64,000 nucleotides of DNA from SHZL01 sp963784425 (GTDB lineage: Bacteria > Pseudomonadota > Gammaproteobacteria > Xanthomonadales > SZUA-36), in contig CAWARM010000007.1 of assembly GCA_963784425.1 (NCBI GenBank), forward strand, positions 1 through 64,000. The letters run 5' to 3'. Shown piece after piece: positions 15,094-24,318 of the stretch (position 1 is its first letter; each line of letters opens with the position of its first letter). Both the position numbers and the translations under genes were made by a program. The notes under the pieces were generated by a model. That model was not told where the DNA came from, did not search any database, and was given only the letters and a program-made list of their open reading frames with translations.

Positions 15094-15507
15094 ATGAAAA
15101 CAATCGAAGTGGTGGCTGCCATTATCGTCGATGGCCACAAGATTCTATGCGTTCAGAGGCCGCAAAACAGGCACTCCTACATTTCGAAAAAATTTGAGTT
15201 TCCTGGTGGAAAAATTGATATTGATGAAACCAATCATCAAGCCCTTGCTAGAGAAATCAAAGAAGAACTAAACCTGAATATCGAAATTACCGAGCCATTT
15301 TTAACCGTTGAGCACGAATATCCTGATTTCGCCATTAAAATGCATAGTTACATTTGCTCGGCTTCTGACCCGCACCTTATGAAATTGCACGAGCACATTG
15401 ACCATAAGTGGCTATTTATTGATGACATTGATGGGTTGGATTGGGCAGAAGCAGATATTCCTATCGTAGAAAAACTAAAAAAGCGCGCTCATGAACTATT
15501 CAGATGA
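15094..15507 (+). CDS. NUDIX hydrolase (MutT-like)
   Basis: 137 aa. The Nudix box reads GGKIDIDETNHQALAREIKE then ELNL, fitting Gx5Ex7REUxEE with N in place of the usual G near the end. It resembles (deoxy)nucleoside triphosphate pyrophosphohydrolases. Its last 17 bases overlap the start of the PLD-helicase gene, so the two are translationally coupled and probably work together. The DNA here is visibly AT-richer than its neighbours, suggesting recent acquisition. Confidence 0.85.
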   Translation: MKTIEVVAAIIVDGHKILCVQRPQNRHSYISKKFEFPGGKIDIDETNHQALAREIKEELNLNIEITEPFLTVEHEYPDFAIKMHSYICSASDPHLMKLHEHIDHKWLFIDDIDGLDWAEADIPIVEKLKKRAHELFR

Positions 15508-18498
15508 TTCAATAATCACCAGTCTTCGAAGTGGATTTCTTGATCGAAGTATTGTCTCAAGCACAAGTTTCCTTCCAAGTCTTTTGGTCAATGACCCTGC
15601 GCAAGAAATTAGAGTTCTAACAACCATTGAGCAAGAGCTTAATCGCTGCGAGAGCTTTTGGTTTTCTGTAGCTTTTGTAACAACAAGCGGCGTGGCATCC
15701 ATAATTAACAGTTTGCAGGGTCTTGAAGAAAAGGGTGTCCAGGGAAAAATTCTAGTTTCTCAATATCAAAATTTTACACAACCCGAGGCACTTCGTCGGC
15801 TTCTGCGTCTTTCAAACATTGAGCTCAGAATTTCGGTCGATCGGGACTTTCACGCAAAAGGCTATTTGTTTCAAGACAAGAACAGCTATGGATTAGTGAT
15901 TGGAAGCAGCAATCTGACTGCCAGCGCTCTCTCGCGAAACGTAGAGTGGAACCTCAAAGTGTCAGCAAAGCCTGACAGCCGAATCATGTATCAAGCTTTG
16001 AGGGAATTTAGATCCGAGTTTGAATTGGGGATGCAGGTAGATGATCAGTTCATCAGCCACTATGAAATCGCATTCAAGAAAGCACATGAAGCTAGGAAAT
16101 TTGAACCTGCACCTTATCAGTCATTAGACAAGGTAGCGGAGCCTCAAAGTCCAAACGTAAGCGAGACCTATAAACCACGCGAGCTTTGGCCCGTCATTGC
16201 ACCAACGACTGAGGAAATTGGGCAAGCGCGCGTCGTCGACCCAAACAAGATGCAGTCCGAGGCGCTTGTAAACCTGCAGAAGATAAGGGCAAGTGGATTG
16301 AATAAGGCGTTGTTAATCTCTGCCACAGGAACGGGCAAGACTTATCTCTCAGCCTTTGACGCACTTGGCATGCAAGCAAAGCGACTGCTTTTTGTAGTCC
16401 ACCGAACGAATATTGCAAAAGCAGCAATGGTGTCGTTTAAGAAAATATTTGGCGTCAGTCGATCACTTGGTCTCTATTCTGGCGACAGTCGGGACCTCGA
16501 TAGAGACTTTGTATTTTGCACCATTCAAACGCTTGCTCGACGGGAGCACCTGCACCGCTTTTCTCCCCATCAATTCGACTACATCATTATTGATGAGTCA
16601 CATCGCGCAGGCGCTAATACTTACCAGGCTATCCTAAACCATTTCCAGCCCAAATTTCTTTTAGGAATGACAGCAACTCCTGAACGTACCGATGGTTTTG
16701 ACGTCTTTAAACTATTCAACCACACCATTGCTTACGAGATCCGATTACACCAAGCTTTAGCAGAGGACATGCTGAGTCCCTTTCACTACTACGGCGTTAC
16801 GGATCTGGTTATAGATGGGAAGTCTGTGGACGAGACAACTGATTTCAATTTTCTAACTTGCGAAGAACGAGTTAGTCGAATTCTGGATAAAGCCACTTTC
16901 TATGGGACAGATACTGGCCAAGTTCGCGGGTTGGTCTTCTGCTCGAGAGTCGAGGAGTGCAACGAGTTAGCCGAAGCGTTCCGACATAAGGGAATTCCTT
17001 CATTGGCCTTAACCGGTGATAGCAGTGAGGACGAACGGTCCACTGCAATCGGACGGTTGGAATCAAATAATTTTCAGGAAAAGCTTAGCTACATCTTTAC
17101 AGTCGATATCTTCAATGAAGGTGTCGACATTCCTCAGGTGAACCAGGTCATCATGCTCAGACCCACCCAATCGGCAATCATTTTTGTACAGCAGATGGGT
17201 CGCGGCTTACGCAAGTCTGATGGCAAAGAGTATTTAACCATCATCGACTTCATTGGCAACTACAACAACAATTATCTAGTTCCCATAGCGCTCTATGGCG
17301 ACAACTCATATAACAAAGACAAGCTGCGCAAGCTCTTGAAGGGCGGTAGTAGTTCTATTCCCGGCACTTCAACGATCAACTTCGACAAAATCTCAAGGGC
17401 TAGGATTTTCTCTGCCATTGATTCTGCGAACATGACGCTGACCAAAGATCTGAAAAAGGATTACCAATTGTTGAAGTATCAACTGGGCCATCCGCCCATG
17501 ATGCAGGATTTTCTTGAGCATGGGTCTCGAGATCCATTTTTGTATGTGGTATCCAAACGTTCGTTCTACAACTTTGCGGAAACTCAGGAAGAAGGTCTGA
17601 TAGGAGCCATTCCGGAACAATTGAGAAAACTGTTGGAGGCTTTTTCTAGTGAAATAAATAACGCAAAGCGTGTGGAGGAATCTTTGCTTCTCGCAAAGCT
17701 CGTCAGTAACGGCGTCGCGGACTTAAGGGGAAGTTAGCCAAGAGATCGAAGACAAATATGGTTATAGAAATAGTGATGCTAGTCGATCAGCGATTCATAA
17801 CTTGAATCTGATGTTTTGTCGAGCCAAGCAACGGGGAAACATGATTCCTCTGGGCCAAAAACTGGGGCATCGAACGGCTGAACAAGACGGCGATCTACTC
17901 GTACTGGATCCTAAATTCAAAGATCATTTGGAAAACGACGTATTTAGGAAATACCTACTCGATAGCTCTCTCTACTCTATCAAGGCTTACGACCGCATCT
18001 ATGACAAAAGCAAATTTGATAATGGATTTCTTCTTTATCAAAAATATAGCGAAAGGATGTGTTCCGAATACTTGGCTGGGAAACCAACCCAGTTGCGCAA
18101 AACGTTGGTGGATACATCATCAGTGATGACAAGAGCAACTGCCCGATCTTGCACATCACAAGGCGGATGACATTTCTAAATCGACTGATTACAAAGACTA
18201 CTTTATTAACAACAACACATTTTCATGGATGTAAAATCCAACCGCACGCTAAATAGCAATGACGTTCAGGCCATTATGAACCACCAAGTACTAGGATTAG
18301 GATTCCCTTGTTCATCAAAAAGACCGATGACGAGGGAAAGCATCTACTACATTGGTGATGCGAAGCCTATTGCAACAAGCTTTAAGCAGACCACCATTGA
18401 AAACGACAAAGGTCAGCAATTACCAGTGGTTGAATTGCACTTCAACCTAGATCACCCGGTTGAGGATTCAATGTACAACTATCTTTCCCAAGAATAAT
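15491..18498 (+). pseudogene. PLD-nuclease/superfamily II helicase/DUF3427 protein, 3' part fragmented
   Basis: Frame one (15491-17737, 748 aa) is intact. It has a phospholipase-D-like domain with DFHAKGYLF and VIGSSNLTASAL (HxK…GSSN), then a helicase with SATGTGKTYLSA (Walker A), IIIDESHRAG (DExH), GMTATPERTDG and QQMGRGLRKSDG. The C-terminal DUF3427 domain is still recognisable but scattered over frames from 17730: KYGYRNSDASRSAIHNLNLM, DVFRILGWETNPVAQNVGGY, DDISKSTDYKDYFINNNTFS, and finally LDHPVEDSMYNYLSQE with a stop at 18498. At least six frame changes fall within about 600 bases. A full-length protein would be about 1,000 aa. It overlaps the NUDIX gene. Confidence 0.8.
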
Positions 18499-18527
18499 GA
18501 ACGAATCATCATAAAATTCAAGAGACA

Positions 18528-19660
18528 CTATTTTGTTCCGTCAAAACTAGCCGCACCGTGACTCTTCGCTGAAATATCTATCGAAAAATGTGTGCAGCCC
18601 GTTTCTCTGGCCCACCAGTCTTTGAATTGGACTTCGCCGTCTTGCAGGTAAACGGCGCCGAACAGGTACTCCAGCCAGTCGTTCCTGGCGGGGTAGCCTT
18701 CCATGTCGAAGTACACATCAAGTGTGATGCCGGGGGCAGTGCGGCCAGGCCCAGGTTGGGGTAGTCCGGTGATACGGGCAACAGCTCGTAGAGGGGCTTT
18801 GCCAGGCCGGAAGATTCGATCTGCAGTTGTGCCTGGCGCTTCAGTCTTTTGAGCACGTCATCACCGATGCCGGGTATGTGTTCCGGGCAATGGGTGGCCA
18901 GCCCGGCCATGGTCGCTATGCCGTTTTTGGCCAGTTTGACGATCTGCCCTTTGCTGATGTTGGCGACCTGGGAAGGGTGATCAATTTCCTTCAGGTAGTG
19001 TTCCGCATGGCTGGCCCAGCGGCCATGGTCTGCCGAGCTTTCCGGGACGGGTGGGTTCCCTGGCGTCCAGTCGCGCATGCTTTTGCTGAATGCATCGGCA
19101 ACCCGTTGGTAGTAGAAGCGGAAGTCGTTGACGCGGTATTCGATTTTTTCACCATCGCCCAGCACCAGGCCCATGGTTTCGGGCAATTTCCCGGTCATGG
19201 CCTCGAGCATTTGGGCGTAGCAGCACAGCTGGATGATGAAATAGGGCTTGGGGTGTCGGGAGAGCTTGGTGTCCCAGACAGAATAGCCAAAGCTGCCGTC
19301 AGGCAATTTCACGCGAAAGAGAAAGTCGGCAAAGCCGGTGAATTGGTCACTCTTCAGGTTGGCCTGGAATATGACTTCCCTGCCGGCCTGGATCGCTGCG
19401 AGCGTGTCTTCAAACCGGGATTTGGAAGTCCTGCTGATCTCGCAGACATCGCGGCCCTCGGACTTCAATTCATTGAGATAGGTGTTTTCGTGCTCATCGC
19501 CGCGCCTCGCCAGCACGGTCATCAGCGGGTCGTCTTCGTCAGGGGTCAGGGATGTGCGATCCAGGAGGTATTTGCGATCCATCCAGCTCGCGTAAGGGGA
19601 CTTCACGAACGTGACGAGATCGGAAGGGGAATAGATTATGGAGCCGTTGTCTGTTTTCAT
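18528..19660 (-). pseudogene. TM0106-family RecB-like nuclease, truncated and frameshifted
   Basis: The protein starts MKTDNGSIIYSPSDLVTFVK and carries the RecB-like nuclease core (FTGFADFLFRVKLPDGSFGY, VWDTKLSRHPKPYFIIQLCC: D…DxK) and a helix-hairpin-helix region (HIPGIGDDVLKRLKRQAQLQ). Near 18735 the frame changes to one reading YFDMEGYPARNDWLEYLFGA, the RNase-H-like part. Homology ends around WWARETG (about 18600). Family members continue into a helicase domain for several hundred residues, all absent here. This is a decayed gene meeting the end of the helicase pseudogene. Confidence 0.75.
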
Positions 19661-20077
19661 TTTTGTTCAGGACCAACCTGCATTTGGAACCATCCTGTCC
19701 ATCGTACACCGCGATATTCCGGAAGTTTTGAATTGATCGCTACAAGGCGAAAAGCCGGATTGCGGTGGATGGGTGGGGAGGTGGATGGCCCAGGCCAGCT
19801 TCTCGGCCGGTTCCCGGCCTCACCTTCTCCAGGCTCGGGGGCCGGGATGATGGCTTTACAGGCTCGTTACGCCTGCCTGCCTCTTCGGATGGCCGCGGTG
19901 ACCATGATCAAGGGCTTCGCCTCATGCGCTGGGATGTTTTCCTACAGGCATTCAGGAGAATTGCGCTCGTGATGCCTGTGCCTCGACGATTAGAATCTCG
20001 TTACTGCACCTCGACGAATGGTGGCAACGAATGGTAGCAATGTACCTGTGGGAGTTTTCAGTAGTATGATTTCTTTC
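19661..20077. other. Gene-free stretch with one REP-like repeat
   Basis: No credible gene. GGCTCGGGGGCCGGGATGAT at 19832-19851 is one of five similar repeats between 19.8 and 25.2 kb. Confidence 0.5.
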
Positions 20078-20308
20078 ATGAATCAATATACTGCCGCAAT
20101 TCAAAAGGACGAATCTTTCTGGATCGGGTGGATCGAGGAAGTTCCCGGCGTCAACTCCCAGGGTGGTTCAAGGGAAGAGCTGCTCGAAAATCTTCGTTCC
20201 GCACTGTCTGAAGCCTTGGAAATGAACCGCGAGGACGCGCTCCAGGCTGCCGGCGAGCATTTTGAAGAGGTTCAAATTTGCCGGGATCTCGGCGTGACAG
20301 AACCTTAA
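20078..20308 (+). CDS. HicB antitoxin fused to the C-terminal tip of HicA
   Basis: 76 aa from the ATG at 20078 (MNQYTAAIQKDESFWIGWIE). The HicB fold continues through VPGVNSQGGSREELLENLRS to AAGEHFEEVQ. The last residues, ICRDLGVTEP, are those normally found at the end of the HicA toxin that follows this kind of HicB. A deletion seems to have removed almost the whole toxin gene and joined the two ends in frame. The antitoxin body is complete. Confidence 0.7.
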   Translation: MNQYTAAIQKDESFWIGWIEEVPGVNSQGGSREELLENLRSALSEALEMNREDALQAAGEHFEEVQICRDLGVTEP

Positions 20309-20370
20309 CGACCCTGTGAGTAAAACTCAACCACGATCCGACACCGACAGTTTTTGGTGCGTGATGGATA

Positions 20371-20394
20371 CCGGCGCGGGGGCCGGGATGACGC
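20371..20394. repeat. REP-like repeat
   Basis: CCGGCGCGGGGGCCGGGATG followed by ACG, a variant of the GC-rich palindromic repeat also at 19832, 22542 and 25169. Confidence 0.55.
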
Positions 20395-20554
20395 GTTGAT
20401 CGAATTCGAATGATGTTGCTCGCCATTGCAACCGGGAAGGCAATTGCGGTGTGGCAACCGCAGGAGCAGTTTCCTACAAGGACTCGGGTTCAAGACGTAC
20501 AGGGTTCCGCAGCCATGCAGTCTACAAAGGTGGTGTGCATCAAGAAGAAAACCT

Positions 20555-20758
20555 GTGCCCACTGTTCTGAGAGAAGGTCCATTCCGGTTCTTCTGGTATA
20601 GCCACGAACCAGGAGAACCACGCCACGTGCATGTCGATCGGGATCATCGTTCAGCAAAATTCTGGTTGAGCCCGATTTTATTGGCGCACAATATCGGCTT
20701 CCCGGCGAGCGATTTACGGCAAATTCGCATTATCATAGAGTCCAAACAAGCCAAATGA
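20555..20758 (+). CDS. DUF4160 protein (putative TA partner of DUF2442)
   Basis: 67 aa from a GTG at 20555. It has the DUF4160 pattern PTVLREGPFRFFWYSHEPGE, PRHVHVDRDHRSAKFWLSPI and a C-terminal helix. DUF4160 and DUF2442 genes are usually adjacent and suspected to form a TA-like pair, but the activity is not established. The DUF2442 gene begins 12 bases downstream. A truncated second copy is at 24801-24847. Confidence 0.75.
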   Translation: MPTVLREGPFRFFWYSHEPGEPRHVHVDRDHRSAKFWLSPILLAHNIGFPASDLRQIRIIIESKQAK

Positions 20759-20770
20759 TGAAGGCCTGGC

Positions 20771-21022
20771 ATGGGTACTTTGGCACTTAATGCGGACGAA
20801 CGTGTTGCGTCCGTAGAGTTCTCCGACGGTTTCCTGATCGTCGGGCTCAAGGACGGCCGCCGGATTTCTGTTCCACTGGAGTGGTACCCCCGCCTGGCTG
20901 GCGCCTCTTCGAGTGCCCTTTCCCGTTGGGAAATCTGCGGTGGTGGCTACGGCATGCATTGGCCGGAGGTCGATGAAGATCTCAGCACGGAAGGGTTGCT
21001 GCGCGGCGCGCGCGCACCCTGA
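20771..21022 (+). CDS. DUF2442 protein
   Basis: 83 aa. The DUF2442 core reads ASVEFSDGFLIVGLKDGRRI, SVPLEWYPRL and GYGMHWPEVDEDLSTEGLL. The C-terminus (GARAP) differs from the second copy (GARTLRAGEN) because of two extra bases in a GC-dinucleotide run near 21010. Near-identical DNA recurs at 24864-25130. Between 21023 and 21226 I see nothing. Confidence 0.8.
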   Translation: MGTLALNADERVASVEFSDGFLIVGLKDGRRISVPLEWYPRLAGASSSALSRWEICGGGYGMHWPEVDEDLSTEGLLRGARAP

Positions 21023-21226
21023 GGGTAAGCCGGGAGCTATCATTACTGAAGAACAGCACTGCGTCGCATCGCAGCAATTATCGAAATGCATTGAAGCCTT
21101 CGGCCAACTCGGCAAGAAGACTACGCTCCTGCGGACTCATTCTTTCGCTTGCTGTGCGGGCGATACATAGCCCTGTCCGCTGTACCTATCGGGGGTGGCG
21201 ACCAGTGGGGTGTGGTAATCAGGTGA

Positions 21227-21610
21227 TTAATCCCCTGCCTGGCTTCGTGCCCCGGCCCGGCCGTTCCGGATCGAACTGATGGCAAAGTCAGAACCGACCG
21301 CGTTCTCGTCTCCGGACAACTGGTTCTTGATTCGGTGGCGCTGCGGCGAGTATTCCTTGAAGGTTTTGCCGAGTGTCAGTCCAAGCTCAAAGGCGATGTC
21401 TGAAAGGGTTCCGATGGTCATGTTGGAATTGCCGCCCAGCAGCTGGCTGATACGGGCCTTGCTCTTGCCCAGCCTGTTCGCCAGATCGGCTTTGCTGATG
21501 CCGAGGTCTTCCATGGCGACCAGGATATCTTCCGTCACCTGGAACAGATAGGCGCCTCTGGCCAGGTCACGCCGCCTGTCTTTCGCTTCTCTTTTCGTCA
21601 ACACTTTCAT
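21227..21610 (-). CDS. XRE-family antitoxin
   Basis: 127 aa from the ATG at 21610 (MKVLTKREAKDRRRDLARGA). HTH: LGISKADLANRLGKSKARIS followed by QLLGGNSNMTIGTLSDIAFE. The start overlaps the toxin stop as ATGA, a classic TA arrangement. Toxin and antitoxin are both intact here, unlike most modules in this island. Confidence 0.8.
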   Translation of the reverse strand: MKVLTKREAKDRRRDLARGAYLFQVTEDILVAMEDLGISKADLANRLGKSKARISQLLGGNSNMTIGTLSDIAFELGLTLGKTFKEYSPQRHRIKNQLSGDENAVGSDFAISSIRNGRAGARSQAGD

Positions 21611-22011
21611 TTTCGAACTCCCGCTTTTTCGGCCTGCCAATTGGCCCTGACCCGTGCAATGTCCTGGGCCCGCAAGTTGTTCCACTTCTTGACGACGTAG
21701 TGGCTGATCACAATGGTGTTGTCGTGGATCACCGAGTACCAGAAATAGGCCCTGACTGGTATCCGCTTGATGGCATAGAACTTCGTATTCAGATCCAAAT
21801 CACTCTCGGGTGCTGCCCACCCCCTATGCAGCCGTTGACCATCGATCCAGGCTTCGAACAACCCGATCAGGAAGCCCTCGATCTCCGCAGCCTTTCTGGA
21901 CGAAAGCCCCGATGCCGTTACCTCCCATGAATTCAGCGCACCACGCGCATGAATTACCCGGCGCTTGTTGCCCTTCAGGTTGGCAAATTCATGGATCGAT
22001 GTGTATTTCAC
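21607..22011 (-). CDS. RelE-like toxin of an XRE-paired module
   Basis: 134 aa from a GTG at 22011 (MKYTSIHEFANLKGNKRRVI). I do not recognise a named family with certainty. The position directly before and overlapping an XRE antitoxin, the size, and a likely autoregulatory operator just upstream support a toxin. The segment IPVRAYFWYSVIHDNTIVIS may be the RelE-like strand region. Confidence 0.55.
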   Translation of the reverse strand: MKYTSIHEFANLKGNKRRVIHARGALNSWEVTASGLSSRKAAEIEGFLIGLFEAWIDGQRLHRGWAAPESDLDLNTKFYAIKRIPVRAYFWYSVIHDNTIVISHYVVKKWNNLRAQDIARVRANWQAEKAGVRK

Positions 22012-22013
22012 GA

Positions 22014-22031
22014 GTTAATATATATGTTAAC
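22014..22031. promoter_or_regulatory. Operator upstream of the RelE/XRE module
   Basis: GTTAATATATATGTTAAC is an 18-bp palindrome with one mismatched pair, three bases upstream of the toxin start. It is the probable antitoxin binding site. Confidence 0.5.
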
Positions 22032-22158
22032 CGCGGATTTCTCAAGACTGCTTGGAGAGTGCGAACCGGTATTGTGGCTGGCTTGATGTAAACGTAACGA
22101 AGGAAAGTCGCTGCGGAAAGAGTAAGAAAGTCCCCCGGTAAACAGAACCGGGTACCAA

Positions 22159-22404
22159 TCAAGTGAGGATGGGGCGGGCGCGGATGACCTGGTTGAAGAA
22201 TGAAACGAACGACGCCAGCAAGAACATGGCGATGAAGAAATAGCTCAGTATTCTGACGGGTGTTTTGAATGCGTGGCCGACTGGGCTTTGAATTTCCATG
22301 GACAGCGCAATCTGCTGGCCGATGAGGGCCAGGAACGCCAACACCACACCGACTGGCCAGGGCAGGCGCATGACATCTTCGAAGATGCGGGAGCGGCGGG
22401 TCAT
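22159..22404 (-). CDS. Small membrane protein of unknown function
   Basis: 81 aa with two probable membrane helices (LPWPVGVVLAFLALIGQQIA and ILSYFFIAMFLLASFVSFFN). It resembles the membrane-anchoring N-terminus of some restriction-endonuclease-like proteins and may be a truncated one, but I cannot assign a function. Confidence 0.45.
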   Translation of the reverse strand: MTRRSRIFEDVMRLPWPVGVVLAFLALIGQQIALSMEIQSPVGHAFKTPVRILSYFFIAMFLLASFVSFFNQVIRARPILT

Positions 22405-22471
22405 TTCTCAGTGTAGGGCGGGGGGGTGGGGATGGCAACGAGTCCGACGTTGCGTGGGCGCGAGGTCTTAT

Positions 22472-22499
22472 GGATCCCGGGTCAAGCCCGGGATGATGG
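22472..22499. repeat. REP-like palindrome
   Basis: GGATCCCGGGTCAAGCCCGG followed by GATGATGG. This type of intergenic palindrome is common in proteobacteria. Confidence 0.6.
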
Positions 22500-22541
22500 G
22501 GAAGTGGCAGGGATGACGACTTCATCGGCTCGGGATGCCGT

Positions 22542-22566
22542 CCGGCTCGGGGGCTGGGATGACGGG
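22542..22566. repeat. REP-like repeat
   Basis: CCGGCTCGGGGGCTGGGATG followed by ACGGG. Between 22405 and 22730 I see only these repeats and no gene. Confidence 0.55.
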
Positions 22567-22729
22567 TTGCCGTTACTGTTCAGATTTCGGTGACGGACAG
22601 TAAAGTTTCGCTACTGGCCCCAAGATGTAAACCCGATGGGCCGTTTTGTCTGAGGATTTGGCGGAGTCATTAGCTCACGTATGGCATCAAATACGACTTT
22701 GAAAGGCGGGTAGCGCCTTCCGCCCCAAC

Positions 22730-22780
22730 TTGAGGTCACAGTTTGTGACCTCAAGTGTTCATATTCCTGTTTGGTCAATC
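22730..22780. repeat. Left direct repeat flanking a higBA module, with palindrome
   Basis: Begins with a perfect 11-bp inverted repeat, TTGAGGTCACA-GTT-TGTGACCTCAA, followed by about 25 bases also found at 23601-23650. It lies ~175 bases upstream of the toxin gene. Confidence 0.75.
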
Positions 22781-22954
22781 GAAGTCAGGCAACGTCCAGC
22801 AACGTTAGCCGCCACGCCATCGCCATTGTATTACAACAGTTGTCTGAGGTTTCTCACCTGCACTTGCTGCAGTCTCAGTTATAACAGCTCAGTTACCCTC
22901 TGCCTTATTTCCAGCTACGGAAATCAATTTCTTGGGTAGCACGTGTGTTACCCT

Positions 22955-23281
22955 ATGAACAATTTTGAAATTGTCTATTGTCAGGATTCCGGCGGCTCTG
23001 CTCCGTTTAAAAAATGGTATGAGCGTCTTGATGGTATGGCGGCCAGAAAAGTTTTCGAAGCCCTGATCAGAATGGAATGCGGTAATTTTTCAGATTCGAG
23101 GCTCTTGAAAGGCGGAATCTGGGAGCGTCGAATTCACTCAGGCCCTGGATATCGCTTGTACTACGCTCTCGACAGGCAGCGGCATATAGTCCTGCTGGTT
23201 GGCGGCACCAAACGCACACAGCAAGGTGATATCAGTAAAGCAGGAAGGATATGGCATGAATACCAAAGCAGAACGGATTAA
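22955..23281 (+). CDS. HigB/RelE-type toxin (TIGR02683-like)
   Basis: 108 aa from the ATG at 22955 (MNNFEIVYCQDSGGSAPFKK). The family pattern continues through LLKGGIWERRIHSGPGYRLY and YALDRQRHIVLLVGGTKRTQ, then the helical end. This is the 'addiction module killer' group of RelE-fold toxins. It overlaps the antitoxin by 26 bases. It is intact, one of the few complete toxins in the island. Confidence 0.85.
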   Translation: MNNFEIVYCQDSGGSAPFKKWYERLDGMAARKVFEALIRMECGNFSDSRLLKGGIWERRIHSGPGYRLYYALDRQRHIVLLVGGTKRTQQGDISKAGRIWHEYQSRTD

Positions 23282-23603
23282 GAAAATTCGCGCGACCACT
23301 GTACCCTTACAGGAACTGATCAGGAGCCGAATACAGCGCGAACCAGGTTTTGCTGGCCAATTGCTGGAGGGTGCCATCGAGAACCTGCTCCAGAATGACG
23401 TGATCACGGCTCAGTTGATGTTGCGAGACATTACCAACTGCACTGTGGGTTTTCCGGCGCTGGCCGAAGCAACCGGGATAATGGAAAAAAGCCTGATGCG
23501 CATGCTCTCGGTAAAAGGCAATCCTCAGACAAGGAACCTGTTCCATGTTATTGACGCACTGCGACGCCTCAACAAGTTAAAGCTCGAGGTGCGAGCAGTC
23601 TGA
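23256..23603 (+). CDS. HigA-type antitoxin
   Basis: 115 aa from the ATG at 23256 (MNTKAERIKKIRATTVPLQE). The C-terminal HTH covers AEATGIMEKSLMRMLSVKGN. Its stop codon is the first three bases of the right flanking repeat. Confidence 0.8.
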   Translation: MNTKAERIKKIRATTVPLQELIRSRIQREPGFAGQLLEGAIENLLQNDVITAQLMLRDITNCTVGFPALAEATGIMEKSLMRMLSVKGNPQTRNLFHVIDALRRLNKLKLEVRAV

Positions 23604-23650
23604 GGTCACAGTTTATGACCTCACGTTTTGCATATTCCAGTTTCATCAAT
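23601..23650. repeat. Right direct repeat flanking a higBA module
   Basis: TGAGGTCACAGTTTATGACC and the following ~30 bases repeat 22731-22780 with a few differences. The antitoxin stop lies within it, so gene end and repeat are joined. Confidence 0.7.
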
Positions 23651-23681
23651 GGGAAAGAATTGGGGGCATTCCTCAGATGGT

Positions 23682-23747
23682 TCAGAGCTTGTCCGGATAA
23701 TCCATTGACTGGTGAAGGACCCTGATAATTACGATGTCGCCGCCGGG
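23682..23747 (-). pseudogene. C-terminal remnant of ParE toxin
   Basis: Directly after the ParD stop, the same frame reads PGGDIVIIRVLHQSMDYPDK and L to a stop at 23682, the usual end of ParE toxins (…ILVIRVLHQSMD). About 75 preceding codons are missing. The toxin was removed by deletion. Confidence 0.7.
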
Positions 23748-23933
23748 TCAACGACCGAGTTCGGCATCCAGTTCCCTGTTCAGCTCTTCAAATGAAAAAT
23801 TCTCATAGATACCCGATGCGACACCCTCGTCAATAGCAGCGCGCATGGCCGCGATCTTGACTTCGCGCTCCTCATGCATGCGCAGGCTTTCACGGATGAG
23901 TTCACTCGCGGTGCGATAGCGGCCACTGGCCAA
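23748..23933 (-). pseudogene. ParD-like antitoxin lacking its N-terminus
   Basis: 61 codons reading ASGRYRTASELIRESLRMHE, then EREVKIAAMRAAIDEGVASG, to LDAELGR. The ribbon-helix-helix strand that normally precedes (about 18 residues) is absent. A TTG at 23933 is the only start in frame. Both genes of this parDE module are therefore broken. Confidence 0.7.
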
Positions 23934-24048
23934 TGGTATTTTTTAACATCCGGACGTTGCGCACGGGAATGGGGAATGGCTGGAAGATTTGTGGGTATTT
24001 AGCTATCCCGAAGTTGATCCGTCTGGAACTTCTGGCCAGCCATCGGAT

Positions 24049-24318
24049 TCAGGCAACGTCCAGCAAAGCCAGCGGGTTTTTGTCAGCGATCAGCAAGAGT
24101 GTTCGCGCAGCGCCGGAGGGGGCTCTGCGGCCCTGCTCCCAGTCCTGCAATGTTCTGACAGATACGCCCAATAAGGTGGCAAATCGAGATTGCGATAAGC
24201 CGGTCTTGCGGCGGATGCTGTCCACTGCAGGCTGATTTACCACTCTGCCGGTCTTTCCGGCTTTCAGCTCGCGGATTCCGTTCAGGAGTTCTGCCCCAAT
24301 GTCGCGCTTTCTAGTCAT
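24049..24318 (-). CDS. HigA-type antitoxin (XRE)
   Basis: 89 aa from the ATG at 24318 (MTRKRDIGAELLNGIRELKA). HTH: RKTGLSQSRFATLLGVSVRT then LQDWEQGRRAPSGAARTLLL. It ends NPLALLDVA. The C-terminal DNA also occurs as a relic near 22784-22803 (CAGGCAACGTCCAGCAA), hinting that another copy was once there. Confidence 0.85.
   Translation of the reverse strand: MTRKRDIGAELLNGIRELKAGKTGRVVNQPAVDSIRRKTGLSQSRFATLLGVSVRTLQDWEQGRRAPSGAARTLLLIADKNPLALLDVA

Noticed and set aside
18827..19972. 381-aa plus-strand ORF
   Set aside because: It is the complementary shadow of the RecB-like nuclease, whose motifs are on the minus strand. It has no family features.
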